Shown piece after piece: positions 6,861 through 14,491 of a DNA stretch of 17,761 bases. The notes under the pieces are model-generated. The model ran no database searches and was not told the origin of the DNA. It was given only the letters and a program-made list of their open reading frames with translations. The DNA comes from Candidatus Shapirobacteria bacterium CG06_land_8_20_14_3_00_40_12 (lineage in GTDB: Bacteria > Patescibacteriota > Microgenomatia > UBA12405): the NCBI GenBank assembly GCA_002780135.1, contig PEWA01000049.1, positions 4,092 to 21,852 of the forward strand, in the 5' to 3' direction. Positions within the stretch are counted from its first letter, which is position 1, and each line of letters begins with the position of its first letter. The translations under genes were made by a program, and so were the position numbers.

Positions 6861-7929
6861 ATTAACCGAAGAAGAGATTAAAAAACTAAAAGAAAACCGA
6901 GGTGTTCGACCACACCGAGTTAAATTTCAGTTAACGAATGCCTGCAATGCAAGATGTAAGCATTGTAATTTGTATCTAATAAAGCCGGATGTGTTGTCCA
7001 AAGAAGTTGTTCTAAAAACTCTTGCGGATCTATCGGAATTAGGTGGCAAAGATGTTGATTTTACCGGAGGCGAACCGACGACTCATCCAAATTTTGTCGA
7101 ATTCATAAAGACTGCCACCGATTATGGACTTAACGTAAAAGCAAATACCAACGGATTCTTGTTGATAGAAAAGTTAGCTGAGGGAATGATAAAAGCTGGC
7201 TTAAAAGAATTAGCAATATCCATTGACTCACATAGTGCTGAGGAACATGACAAGCGCCGATGTCTACCCGGTGGCTGGCAGAAAGCCATAGATGGCATCA
7301 ACTTTATTGATAAATATCGAAAAAAATATAAGACAAATACCAAGGTTATTCTTTACTCCATACTCTCTAACAAAAGTTACAATCATGCCCCGGAAATAAT
7401 TGATCTAAAAAAGATTGCTAATTTCGACGAGATAAATTTTATCCCCATCAAAGACATTGAAAATAAAGAGGATTTTTTATCAAAAGAACAAATCGAAGAC
7501 TACTACCAAAATATCAAACCGATTTTGGTGGAAAAGTATAACGAATACAAATTCACGGGAATCTTTAGGACAATTGATGATCCGTTTGGTGTCATCGCTT
7601 CAAAAACCGAAGATAAATCAACCTCAGCTAAATACACCGAAGAAATTTATAAAAATCTTCCCTGTTATATCACTAACTTTTATGCCTATATTATTTCTGA
7701 TGGCTCAGTCGTTCAATGTTGTGTAGCTCCCCACCATCTTCGACCTGAATTTATTATGGGAAATATTAATCAACAAAGCTTCAAAGAGATTTGGAATTCT
7801 GATCGATATAACCAATTAAGGCAGACATTACTGAAACCAAATTTTGAAATTTGTAAATGCTGTAGTGGCCATCACACTGCCTTCAATCTTGATGTCCATC
7901 AGCAAATAAAAGAATATGAAAAGGGTTGA
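6850..7929 (+). CDS. Radical SAM protein with SPASM-like C-terminal domain
   Basis: This 359-residue protein has a MoaA/PqqE-like radical SAM domain: C32-x3-C36-x2-C39 (NACNARCKHCN), VDFTGGEPTTHP (the GGEP SAM-binding motif), VKANTNGFL and LAISIDS. Its C-terminal 90 residues carry extra cysteines (C272, C290, C291, C335, C337, C338) in the arrangement GSVVQCC...GNI...SFKEIWNSDRY, as in SPASM or twitch domains that hold auxiliary iron-sulfur clusters. Family members modify peptides or small molecules. No short precursor-peptide gene is seen in or beside the operon, so a small-molecule substrate is more likely, though a distant peptide cannot be excluded. It overlaps both neighbours (11 and 14 bases), indicating tight coupling. 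Confidence 0.88.
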   Translation: MKIKLTEEEIKKLKENRGVRPHRVKFQLTNACNARCKHCNLYLIKPDVLSKEVVLKTLADLSELGGKDVDFTGGEPTTHPNFVEFIKTATDYGLNVKANTNGFLLIEKLAEGMIKAGLKELAISIDSHSAEEHDKRRCLPGGWQKAIDGINFIDKYRKKYKTNTKVILYSILSNKSYNHAPEIIDLKKIANFDEINFIPIKDIENKEDFLSKEQIEDYYQNIKPILVEKYNEYKFTGIFRTIDDPFGVIASKTEDKSTSAKYTEEIYKNLPCYITNFYAYIISDGSVVQCCVAPHHLRPEFIMGNINQQSFKEIWNSDRYNQLRQTLLKPNFEICKCCSGHHTAFNLDVHQQIKEYEKG

Positions 7930-8626
7930 AGATCTACTTGCTCAAGGTGAATTAACACCGTTGCGACAGGGATTGGTCAAGGAAACTTATCGGCACAAAG
8001 ATGCTGTTATTGGATTGGTCCGAGTTGATAAATTGAATATTCATGATCGGGATCCGCTAATGTTGCGTGACTCAGTCAGAAAATATGTTGATGGATTACA
8101 AAGTGCTGGGGTGCCAATAGTTGACGTGATGGAAGTAGAACTCCAGGGATCTAATTTGGTGATGGTAACCAGATTTATGCCTCAATTCTTGGATTTAGCT
8201 ATGAGGACAAGTGAAGTTGGTTTTGTTGCCGGAAGCAATCAAATGCTTTCAGATATTGCCAAAACTAAAGATACCCAAGTTGGGATAGATCCAACTCCCA
8301 AAAACTTTGCCTATGATCACGATCAAATTTTATATGCGGATTTCTTTTATCCCATTACCAGGGAATATTCCGAATGGAAAAAAAGTCGAATGACACTTGA
8401 TACTCCTCGACGTCGTTGGATTCATTTTGCCCAGGATTATTTTTATTATCCCCATGTTTACACTCATGCTGCCTGTGATTTGGCTGATGTTGGTATCCAA
8501 ACTCGTGATGAAACGCTTCAACTTGTTACTGATTTTTGTCAGCAACGAGGTTTTGATATTGACCTTAAATCTTCATTAGATCATTATCAGGAAACAAGGG
8601 TCCGACATGGTCAACAAAAACACTAA
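7916..8626 (+). CDS. Divergent kinase-fold protein
   Basis: This 236-residue protein has no family I can name with certainty. It shows a pattern reminiscent of the aminoglycoside-phosphotransferase/protein-kinase fold: an N-terminal beta-rich part (DAVIGLVRVDKL, with a lysine that could bind ATP), a hinge-like NLVMVTRFMPQFLDL, then VGIDPTPKNFAY (D125 and N130, as in the catalytic loop D-x4-N) and ILYADFFYP (D142, in the place of the metal-binding Asp). The tail 165-195 is rich in aromatic residues and His. If active it would phosphorylate a small molecule made by the radical SAM enzymes. It lacks a clear glycine-rich loop, so it could be a pseudokinase. It overlaps its neighbours by 14 and 20 bases. 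Confidence 0.55.
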   Translation: MKRVEDLLAQGELTPLRQGLVKETYRHKDAVIGLVRVDKLNIHDRDPLMLRDSVRKYVDGLQSAGVPIVDVMEVELQGSNLVMVTRFMPQFLDLAMRTSEVGFVAGSNQMLSDIAKTKDTQVGIDPTPKNFAYDHDQILYADFFYPITREYSEWKKSRMTLDTPRRRWIHFAQDYFYYPHVYTHAACDLADVGIQTRDETLQLVTDFCQQRGFDIDLKSSLDHYQETRVRHGQQKH

Positions 8627-9767
8627 AACTATTTTTAAGAATGCCACCGCCATCATTGGTGATGAAATGGAGGTGGTTAAAAATATCGACATTCAAATCA
8701 TAGACGGTAAAATCACCCAAATTAGCAAGGATATTGATATTACGGATACCAAAATTATTGATGGCGAACGGCTTATTTTATGTCCTTCATTTATTAATGC
8801 CCATTTACACCTCGATGACAGTGCTATTACTGATATCGGTGTTGGTCAGAGTCTCGAAGAATTAGTTTTTCCTGGAGGTGTCAGAGAAAAAATAACTTCT
8901 GTTTCAAAAGACGATCTCAAATCGTCAATCAAGGCTTCTGTTCACAAAATTATTCTTGGAGGAACTGCGGTAGTTTGTAGTTTTTGCGAAAGTGGTGTCG
9001 AAGGAGTTAAAAATGTCAAAGAGTCAATTGATCTCGATTTGAAGTCGATATTGATTGGTCGATTCAAAAGTAAATTCCCTTATGAGTCAAAAGTTGAAGA
9101 TTTACTCAAGGTTGCTGACGGTTTTGCTCCAGGTTTCATTAAGGATATCTCCGAAGAAGATTTCAAAAACTTATCACAAAGAATCTTAAACAGTGGTGGT
9201 TTTGTTGCTATGCATAGTCTCGAATCCAAAAACCTTCCAGTAGAGAACTTTTATAAGGCAGTCGATTATCTTAATCCAAAATTTTTGGTTCATCTAGTTC
9301 AAGCCGGTCAAAAAGAAATTGATTATCTTGTCAATAAAAACATTGGAGTTGTCTGTTGCCAAAGAGGTAATTCAATTACTGGAGTTGGAGTTCCACCTAT
9401 TCTTTCGCTTCTAGAAAAAGGAATTGTAGTGGCTCTCGGGACCGACAATGTTTTTCTAAACTCCACCAATATGTTTCGGGAGATGGAGTTTACTTCCAGA
9501 TTGTTAAGAGGAGTCTCCAAAAACGCATCAGCTATTGATTCAAAGACAGTTCTTAAAATGGCGACAATTAATGGAGCTAAAGTTCTTGGATTAGATGATA
9601 ATTATGGTTCAATTTCTGTTGGCAAGAAAGCCAACATAATTGCATTTTCCATGGAATCGGATAGTTTTTTTCGATCTGCTGATGTAATTTCGGCTATAGT
9701 CCACCGAGCTGGAACAGATGACATTCGTGAAGTTTATCTAAAAGGCAAGCCCTACAACTCTAAGTGA
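8607..9767 (+). CDS. Amidohydrolase of the ATZ/TRZ (deaminase) type
   Basis: This 386-residue metal-dependent hydrolase has all expected ligands: NAHLHLDD (H66, H68), AMHSLES (H203, with E206 placed like the catalytic Glu of HxxE deaminases), LVHL (H229) and LGTDN (D280). The N-terminal small beta domain (IIDGKITQIS ... IIDGERLILCPSFINAH) and the C-terminal ATINGAKVLGL and SISVGKKANIIAF stretches are standard for the superfamily. Relatives remove amino groups from purines, pyrimidines, triazines or adenosyl compounds such as SAH/MTA. Processing a by-product of SAM chemistry is therefore one possible role, as is the final deamination or hydrolysis of the operon product; both are inference. It is the last operon gene and overlaps the convergent phosphatase gene by 16 bases. 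Confidence 0.85.
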   Translation: MVNKNTKTIFKNATAIIGDEMEVVKNIDIQIIDGKITQISKDIDITDTKIIDGERLILCPSFINAHLHLDDSAITDIGVGQSLEELVFPGGVREKITSVSKDDLKSSIKASVHKIILGGTAVVCSFCESGVEGVKNVKESIDLDLKSILIGRFKSKFPYESKVEDLLKVADGFAPGFIKDISEEDFKNLSQRILNSGGFVAMHSLESKNLPVENFYKAVDYLNPKFLVHLVQAGQKEIDYLVNKNIGVVCCQRGNSITGVGVPPILSLLEKGIVVALGTDNVFLNSTNMFREMEFTSRLLRGVSKNASAIDSKTVLKMATINGAKVLGLDDNYGSISVGKKANIIAFSMESDSFFRSADVISAIVHRAGTDDIREVYLKGKPYNSK

Positions 9768-10339
9768 GAAGTATCGTTCCAAAATTTTACCTCGGCTTTG
9801 TCACCTTCGATTTCTAATAGCGATAACCCTCCACCAGTTGTATGTTCCAATTTCATTCCAAAAAGTGAATTAAACCTACCAATAAAATGACCATGAGTGA
9901 TAACTAATATATTTTCAAAACCTGATTTCTCGATTAAGTTCTTAAATTCAGCGGCTCGACGTTTAACATCATTTTCACTTTCTCCACCTTTGCACTTGAA
10001 GTCGTCAGGGTCTAAACCACTAGAGTCTCTAATTGCATAATATTCGGTTGATGGTTGACCCTCAAATTCTAAGCGACTAATTTCCCTCACCAAATCAGTT
10101 ACTATCACTTTTTTTGGATCAATCTTAAAACCACCCTTAAAGATCTGGTCTATTGTTTGTAATGTTCGGAAAAGACTACTACAGTATACTGCGTCGATTT
10201 TAATTCCATCTTTGGCCAGTCTTTCACCTAATTTCTTAGCGTCCACCATTCCCTTGTCGGATAGTCCGGTATATGAAAAAGCAATGTATCCTTCTGCATT
10301 GCTAACTGACTCTCCGTGGCGGGTGATATAGACTTTCAT
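9752..10339 (-). CDS. Histidine phosphatase (phosphoglycerate-mutase-like) family protein
   Basis: The start is placed at ATG 10339 (MKVYITRHGES), because the catalytic strand begins there and TATAAT lies just upstream; a longer frame from 10369 adds ten residues with no family match. The 195-residue protein has the RHGE motif with the phospho-accepting His (residue 8), an AVYCSSLFRTLQT stretch with the binding-site Arg, GGES, and VITHGHF with the second catalytic His. Such enzymes dephosphorylate sugars, nucleotides or cofactor intermediates. It converges on the radical SAM operon and overlaps the amidohydrolase end by 16 bases, so it may serve the same pathway, although it has its own promoter. 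Its substrate is unknown. Confidence 0.88.
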   Translation of the reverse strand: MKVYITRHGESVSNAEGYIAFSYTGLSDKGMVDAKKLGERLAKDGIKIDAVYCSSLFRTLQTIDQIFKGGFKIDPKKVIVTDLVREISRLEFEGQPSTEYYAIRDSSGLDPDDFKCKGGESENDVKRRAAEFKNLIEKSGFENILVITHGHFIGRFNSLFGMKLEHTTGGGLSLLEIEGDKAEVKFWNDTSHLEL

Positions 10340-10346
10340 GGTCAAA

Positions 10347-10352
10347 ATTATA
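10347..10352 (-). promoter_or_regulatory. -10 box of the phosphatase gene
   Basis: On the minus strand the sequence reads TGCTATAAT, an extended -10, with only 7 bases before the ATG at 10339. No good -35 is visible. The transcript would start at or next to the start codon, so it is probably leaderless. Confidence 0.55.
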
Positions 10353-10465
10353 GCACTACCTACAATCAAAAAGAATTCTGTAAAAATTACCTCCAGCTAT
10401 TTACTAGAACGTTCAGATCCATAAATTTATGAAAACAAATTATTACGCTAAAGTAGGCGTTTCTA

Positions 10466-10567
10466 ATGTTGTCCACTAGGCGGAGGGGTGTTTATGTAGA
10501 TATTCTTGGCGAGGCAGACAGACCATATATGGATAAACTAGAAGACTTATTGCCGATGTTGGCGTAA
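10466..10567 (+). pseudogene. Short gene remnant cut by IS-B
   Basis: A 33-codon frame reads MLSTRRRGVYVDILGEADRP and on to DLLPMLA, ending in a TAA formed by the first bases of IS-B. It has protein-like composition, and a second fragment (MKTNYYAKVGVSNVVH, from 10429) lies just upstream in another frame. I do not recognise the family. It is most simply the debris of a gene destroyed by the IS insertion, mirroring the antitoxin copy cut by IS-A. It could be a chance frame. Confidence 0.35.
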
Positions 10568-11584
10568 TATCAAAATCGGGATGTTTTTTGCATGAGAATT
10601 TGTTGAATTAATTTAACTTTACGGTATAGTTTTAAGCCTTGGTGAAGGTTAACCTTTTTCTTTAAATTGGAAAAGAAACCCTCAGTTGAGTTGTTAGTGT
10701 TAGGAAAGTTGATACCCAATTTTCTTTGGTATTCAAAGGTAAACAAAAATGGTAGATTTCTTTTCAAACTCCGGTAAGCGCTTCTTAGTCGTTTGTGTGT
10801 AAAAAACTTTCTTTTAGTAAAAGGATTAGTGGTTTTTTCTTTTAAAAACCCATCCCATCTTTGATACCAGGAATCAAGTAAAAAAGTAAATGTCTTTTCA
10901 TCTAGTCGAGTCAGTAAATCAGATAATTGTTTGAGCCGAATTGAGGCTTCTAGGTTTGGTTTGGTGGTTAAGTATCTTTGAACAATCAGTTTCTGATGAA
11001 AGTGACACATTTGGATTGGTAGGTTAAGTTTTTCTCCCAAAGACAGGTTCTTACCGTCACAGACAATGCCCAACACCTGCCAACCTCGAGACTGTAGTTT
11101 CTTAATCCCATACAGATAGGTATCAGTTGATTCAGTGGTCACAAAACACCACCAAAGATTAACTCCTTTAATTGCACCCCGGAGCAAGATGATCCCTAGT
11201 TCTTTACTGAAGAAAGTCCCGTCGATACCCAACACCACCCGACCGGGTTTAATGATAGAGGCGCTTGCTTTAACAGCAGTATCTAATGCCTTCCGAATGG
11301 TGTTAATTGACAGCTGGTACTTTTGTTTTAATTGTTGATATGTTTGTTTCCCGAAGACATAGTCAGACAAAATTCTGGTGTTTCTCTGGTTCTTGTTTTT
11401 GGTCTGAAATTGTTTACCACAGTCTAAACAGAGATATCTTTGGCGATTGTTCCTTCGACCGTTTTTCCGAACATGAAAACTATTACAAAACGGACATTTT
11501 TATGTGTCATAGAGATGATAATTAAATGAAATAAAGGAATCTTACACTAAAACTAGCAATTAAAACATCCAAGAATTGATATTA
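10565..11584 (-). mobile_element. Insertion sequence IS-B with 23-bp inverted repeats
   Basis: The ends 10565-10587 (TAATATCAA...GGATGTTTT) and 11562-11584 (its inverted partner AAAACATCC...TTGATATTA) match at 18 of 23 positions, nine perfect at each edge. They bound a 1020-bp unit holding one DDE transposase gene whose TGA stop overlaps the left repeat. No target duplication is obvious. The element is compact and looks largely intact except for the transposase start. Confidence 0.75.
10570..11499 (-). CDS. MULE/IS256-like DDE transposase with N-terminal zinc ribbon
   Basis: The frame is open from 11499 and begins KCPFCNSFHV ... RYLCLDCGKQF, a two-CxxC zinc ribbon, followed by a helix-turn-helix (YQQLKQKYQLSINTIRKAL) and the catalytic domain. 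Counting from TTG 11370, the acidic residues are D50 (LGIDGTFF), D105 (IVCDGKNL) and E230 (NSTEGFFSNLKKK), with the C122-x2-H125 motif (CHFHQ) between the second D and E that marks the MULE/IS256 superfamily. There is no ATG, GTG or TTG before the zinc ribbon: a TAA lies one codon upstream of the first CxxC. Either the native start was lost by a small mutation, or translation begins at TTG 11370 without the ribbon. Activity is therefore uncertain. Confidence 0.72.
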   Translation of the reverse strand, partial: KCPFCNSFHVRKNGRRNNRQRYLCLDCGKQFQTKNKNQRNTRILSDYVFGKQTYQQLKQKYQLSINTIRKALDTAVKASASIIKPGRVVLGIDGTFFSKELGIILLRGAIKGVNLWWCFVTTESTDTYLYGIKKLQSRGWQVLGIVCDGKNLSLGEKLNLPIQMCHFHQKLIVQRYLTTKPNLEASIRLKQLSDLLTRLDEKTFTFLLDSWYQRWDGFLKEKTTNPFTKRKFFTHKRLRSAYRSLKRNLPFLFTFEYQRKLGINFPNTNNSTEGFFSNLKKKVNLHQGLKLYRKVKLIQQILMQKTSRF

Positions 11585-11602
11585 GACCACATTTTTTAAG
11601 TA

Positions 11603-11630
11603 TTGACAACCATTATGGAACTATTATAAT
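11603..11630 (+). promoter_or_regulatory. Promoter of the intact antitoxin gene
   Basis: TTGACA (11603-11608), a 16-bp spacer and TATAAT (11625-11630) form a near-consensus promoter 8 bases before the ATG. It is flanked by two ACCATTAT repeats (11609-11616 and 11631-11638); recombination between them accounts for the promoter loss in the other copy. Confidence 0.8.
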
Positions 11631-11638
11631 ACCATTAT

Positions 11639-11926
11639 ATGAATACAACTATAGTTCAAGTACCAATCAGTAAAAGTTTTAGAGATGAGATGGTGGAAAA
11701 GGCCAATGATTTGGGTTTTTCCTCACTTCAGGATCTTATCCGGTTTACCTTAACTCAAATAAAAAATAACTTGATTGTGCCCAAAATGGTAAGTATCCCG
11801 ACGATTCAACTGTCCCCTAAAGCAGCCGCCAGGTATGACAAAATGGCAGAGGAGATGGAAACCGGTAAAGTAAAAGGAAGATCTTTTGACAATGTTCCCG
11901 ATATGATTAAATATCTTGAGTCATGA
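11639..11926 (+). CDS. RelB/DinJ-like antitoxin (ribbon-helix-helix)
   Basis: This 95-residue protein starts with a beta-strand and two helices typical of RelB/DinJ antitoxins (TTIVQVPISKSFRDEMVEKA, then LGFSSLQDLIRFTLTQI), which dimerise and bind the operator of their own operon. The C-terminal half (IVPKMVSIPTIQLSPKAAARYDKM ... DNVPDMIKYLES) would wrap the cognate toxin. The stop codon overlaps the ATG of the downstream toxin gene (ATGA, 11923-11926), the usual coupling in such pairs. The promoter is strong and the transcript nearly leaderless. A damaged paralogue lies at 4319. Since the adjacent toxin is interrupted, this gene may persist as an orphan antitoxin. Confidence 0.8.
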   Translation: MNTTIVQVPISKSFRDEMVEKANDLGFSSLQDLIRFTLTQIKNNLIVPKMVSIPTIQLSPKAAARYDKMAEEMETGKVKGRSFDNVPDMIKYLES

Positions 11927-12189
11927 TTGTCACTTATCATCCGAAATTTAAGAAACAACTAAAATCCCGCTTGGGTGACAAACCCAAAATTAGAATTAAG
12001 TTTTATAAAAGACTGGAATTATTTGTCGAGGATGTTTAGAACCCGCTACTTAAAAACCACCACTTAACTGGGAGTATGAGAGAGTTTTGGGCGTTTTCGG
12101 TAACCGGAGATATTAGAGTAATTTACCGAAAGTTGTCGGAAGACGAAGCGGAACTATTTGATATCGGGAGCCACAATCAGGTGTATTAA
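11923..12189 (+). pseudogene. YafQ/RelE-like toxin with in-frame amber codon
   Basis: The frame starts at ATG 11923 (MIVTYHPKFKKQLK), reads 38 codons to FVEDV, meets TAG at 12037-12039 and continues in the same frame as NPLLKNHHLTG...FWAFSVTGDIRVIYRKL...DIGSHNQVY to TAA at 12187. Read through, it gives a complete 88-residue YafQ/RelE-family ribosome-dependent mRNA endonuclease with its usual NHxLxG, GDIRVIY and C-terminal GSH motifs. A single nonsense mutation is the simplest explanation, and no frameshift is present. The gene follows its antitoxin by a 4-base overlap. As it stands the toxin would be a 38-residue fragment and inactive, unless the TAG is suppressed. Confidence 0.8.
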
Positions 12190-12205
12190 TGTAGGGGGAA
12201 AATGT

Positions 12206-14410
12206 TTATTTAGCGCCGAGAAATTTAACCGCTTGATCATAACTATCAAGAACTGCGCTGATATTTGTAGAAAAGTTAGAGCTTTTTATAATGTCTAAAA
12301 CAGATCTGGCAAATGATGTCACTCGCCCCCATTCGGCACCACTGTCTATTACTGATAAAAGACCTCCGAGTTGACCGAGAGCGGTTAAAACTGGTTCAGG
12401 TACATTAGCAAGTGCACCAAGATTGGCAAGATCTTGAATTAAATCTTCCTTTCTATTTAATAAAATGTTCCAGGCTTGATCTTCGGGAAACTGATTATCA
12501 GTTAATTTTAATAGAAGTTCGAATAGGGGACGGTTGGAAACGATAAAGTTAAGATTATCTGGAGTGATGGCACTAAAATATTCCAAAATTCCATGAGTAG
12601 TGACAAGTTCGTGTTCAACGGTTTCCAATCGAGTTATTAGTTGTTGTTTTTCTTCTTCTAATCCTCGTTTCCGACTTTCTATCCCAACTAAAACATCAAT
12701 CGGCTTTCCTAAAACAGGTGTTTCGATTGCTTGAGTTGACAGATCACCTCTTCGAACTTCTGCTTCGGCTATTTTACCTTCAGCTAAACCTTTGACTTCT
12801 CTGACAAGACCAATAGTAGCGGCGTCAATAATCGCTTTAAGTTTGTCTGGATTTCTGACAACAACGGAACCATTTTTTTTCACCTCGAGCCATGATTCTG
12901 TGGTGGAATCTTCCAAAGCTCTGACCAAAGAAACCCACAAACCTTTGGCGGAGTCATTTATATGGCTAAAACTTAGAAAATTGGCTACTTCTTTTACTTT
13001 AAATAGTTGTAAAATTTCTGGGTGAGAGATTAGTTTCTGGGCCATTTGGCCAGCAAGAGCTTTTACTCCAGTTCGATAGGTTTCTCCAAAACTTTCGGGT
13101 GGAGGATTGTCTTTGTCCGGGTAAAGTCGATCTACAACTTTGTAATAAATTACGGCTCCGGGATCATTGAGTAAAGCCTTGGTAATTAGTTGATAACCGA
13201 CAGCATTGGTATTTATTTCCTTTGTCTTACCTTTTGGTAAACCAAAATCTTCAGATGTAAACGGAAGTTCGACCCGATGAAGACGATGTCCTTGAAATTG
13301 AGATTCATTGACTCCGGGAGGAAGGTGCTCAGCCAAAATAAGGAAACCACTTCCATCTTGCCTATCGGCCAGAGTATTTAAAAATTCTTCAAACTCATTC
13401 AGCCATTGTCCGCTGGTGGGAAATTGCAAGAATTGGGCATTGTCGATAACCAGTATGGTTGCACCACGAGGACGCATGGAACAAAGTCTTTGGAAATCTG
13501 CCATAACATTCTCGATTTTAAATGTTGCTTCGTTCTCAACCTTGGGAGAGACGATTACCAAGTTATCAAGCCGTTCGTGGGCATAATAGACGTTCATGAG
13601 TACATGATTCATTTCGCTGTCTAAACGACCACGCTTAACACCAAGACCTTTTTCGGAACAGGCATCACTTTGGATAAATTTTTTAATTATGTCACGACTG
13701 ACGAGAGTCTTTCCCCTGCCGGAAGGTTCGGCAATAACAGCAATTATGCTTTGGGCTTTTTCTGACTCATCACGAAAAATACTAGCTGCGTGAGTCCAAA
13801 CAGGTTCAGAGGTATCTCCTGGCCTAGAGACAAGGAAACTAAGATTTGGAGCGAGAGAGCCAAGACGACATTCGACCGAATTCAATCTGGGATCGCCTTC
13901 AGGAATCTTGGTATATTGTAAATCAGGTACTAATCCGAGTCCTAAAATTCGACAAAGTTCTCGACCAAATCCATCAGTGAGAGCTAATTTGGGAACACCA
14001 ACAGGTAGAAGATTCAGATCGACACAGGTCTTATCTTCTGTGTCAGATACTTGGACAATTCTTTTTAGACCTATGGGTAAATTCTCCGGAGATAAAGTAT
14101 GATGAAGTTTCTGTTTTGTCCCTGGATTTAGGCCAGAAAAAACTAGACGTCCTTGAACTGGACTAATAAGTACTTCAAGATGTGTGTCGCCAATCTGGGC
14201 ACTTCCAGAAAGAGGACCGTCCATTTCAAGCCCGGCGTTATCGCGCCAATTTTTTTTGGTGTCTGTCCGACAATGATGGCTTTCGGCGAGGGAACATAGC
14301 CTTAATGATTCGACATGGGTAATCATCTGGTCAGGAGAAGTCGAATCCCTTCCTCGATATCCTTGTTCAAGTCTACCTAAGATTCTTTCACTATCAAGCG
14401 GTTGTGGCAT
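12206..14410 (-). CDS. Large P-loop ATPase of unknown family with C-terminal coiled coil
   Basis: This 734-residue protein is not a family I recognise. Residues about 70-200 may be a regulatory or binding domain. A P-loop ATPase core follows: Walker A-like AEPSGRGKT (227-235, with Ala in place of the first Gly), a Walker B-like strand TILVIDNAQ (318-326, Asp followed by Asn rather than Glu), and GFLILAEHLPPG (365-376) resembling sensor 1. The arrangement recalls AAA+ or STAND signalling ATPases. A charged helical stretch at 585-615 (ESRKRGLEEEKQQL...) should form a coiled coil, and the C-terminus is helical with repeated leucines. No signal peptide or membrane segment is seen. It starts at ATG 14410, diverging from the isoprenoid-synthase-like gene across 81 bp. 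An origin or defence ATPase role is possible but unproven. Confidence 0.55.
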   Translation of the reverse strand: MPQPLDSERILGRLEQGYRGRDSTSPDQMITHVESLRLCSLAESHHCRTDTKKNWRDNAGLEMDGPLSGSAQIGDTHLEVLISPVQGRLVFSGLNPGTKQKLHHTLSPENLPIGLKRIVQVSDTEDKTCVDLNLLPVGVPKLALTDGFGRELCRILGLGLVPDLQYTKIPEGDPRLNSVECRLGSLAPNLSFLVSRPGDTSEPVWTHAASIFRDESEKAQSIIAVIAEPSGRGKTLVSRDIIKKFIQSDACSEKGLGVKRGRLDSEMNHVLMNVYYAHERLDNLVIVSPKVENEATFKIENVMADFQRLCSMRPRGATILVIDNAQFLQFPTSGQWLNEFEEFLNTLADRQDGSGFLILAEHLPPGVNESQFQGHRLHRVELPFTSEDFGLPKGKTKEINTNAVGYQLITKALLNDPGAVIYYKVVDRLYPDKDNPPPESFGETYRTGVKALAGQMAQKLISHPEILQLFKVKEVANFLSFSHINDSAKGLWVSLVRALEDSTTESWLEVKKNGSVVVRNPDKLKAIIDAATIGLVREVKGLAEGKIAEAEVRRGDLSTQAIETPVLGKPIDVLVGIESRKRGLEEEKQQLITRLETVEHELVTTHGILEYFSAITPDNLNFIVSNRPLFELLLKLTDNQFPEDQAWNILLNRKEDLIQDLANLGALANVPEPVLTALGQLGGLLSVIDSGAEWGRVTSFARSVLDIIKSSNFSTNISAVLDSYDQAVKFLGAK

Positions 14411-14456
14411 ATAGTTATTTAATTTATATCATAAAACCTAGTAGGTGTACCAGGAT

Positions 14457-14485
14457 TTGATATATATCCTATAGTTTGGTAAAAT
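14457..14485 (+). promoter_or_regulatory. Promoter of the isoprenoid-synthase-like gene
   Basis: TTGATA (14457-14462), a 17-bp spacer and TAAAAT (14480-14485, preceded by TTTGG) lie 6 bases before ATG 14492. This fits the window-wide pattern of promoters placed directly against start codons. The divergent ATPase gene starts within the same 81-bp gap. Confidence 0.65.
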
Positions 14486-14491
14486 ACCCCT

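Noticed and set aside
5580..7929. Radical SAM pair as a RiPP (modified peptide) cluster
   Set aside because: No short precursor gene, leader-peptide binding domain, peptidase or exporter gene is visible next to the operon; kept only as a remote alternative.
10340..10369. Longer start of the phosphatase gene at 10369
   Set aside because: The added ten residues precede the conserved first strand, and the TATAAT box lies inside them.
11639..12189. Stop-codon reassignment of TAG as the explanation of the interrupted toxin
   Set aside because: TAG ends other good genes here (nuclease at 4246, synthase-like gene at 15352, phosphatase at 9752), so a nonsense mutation is simpler.
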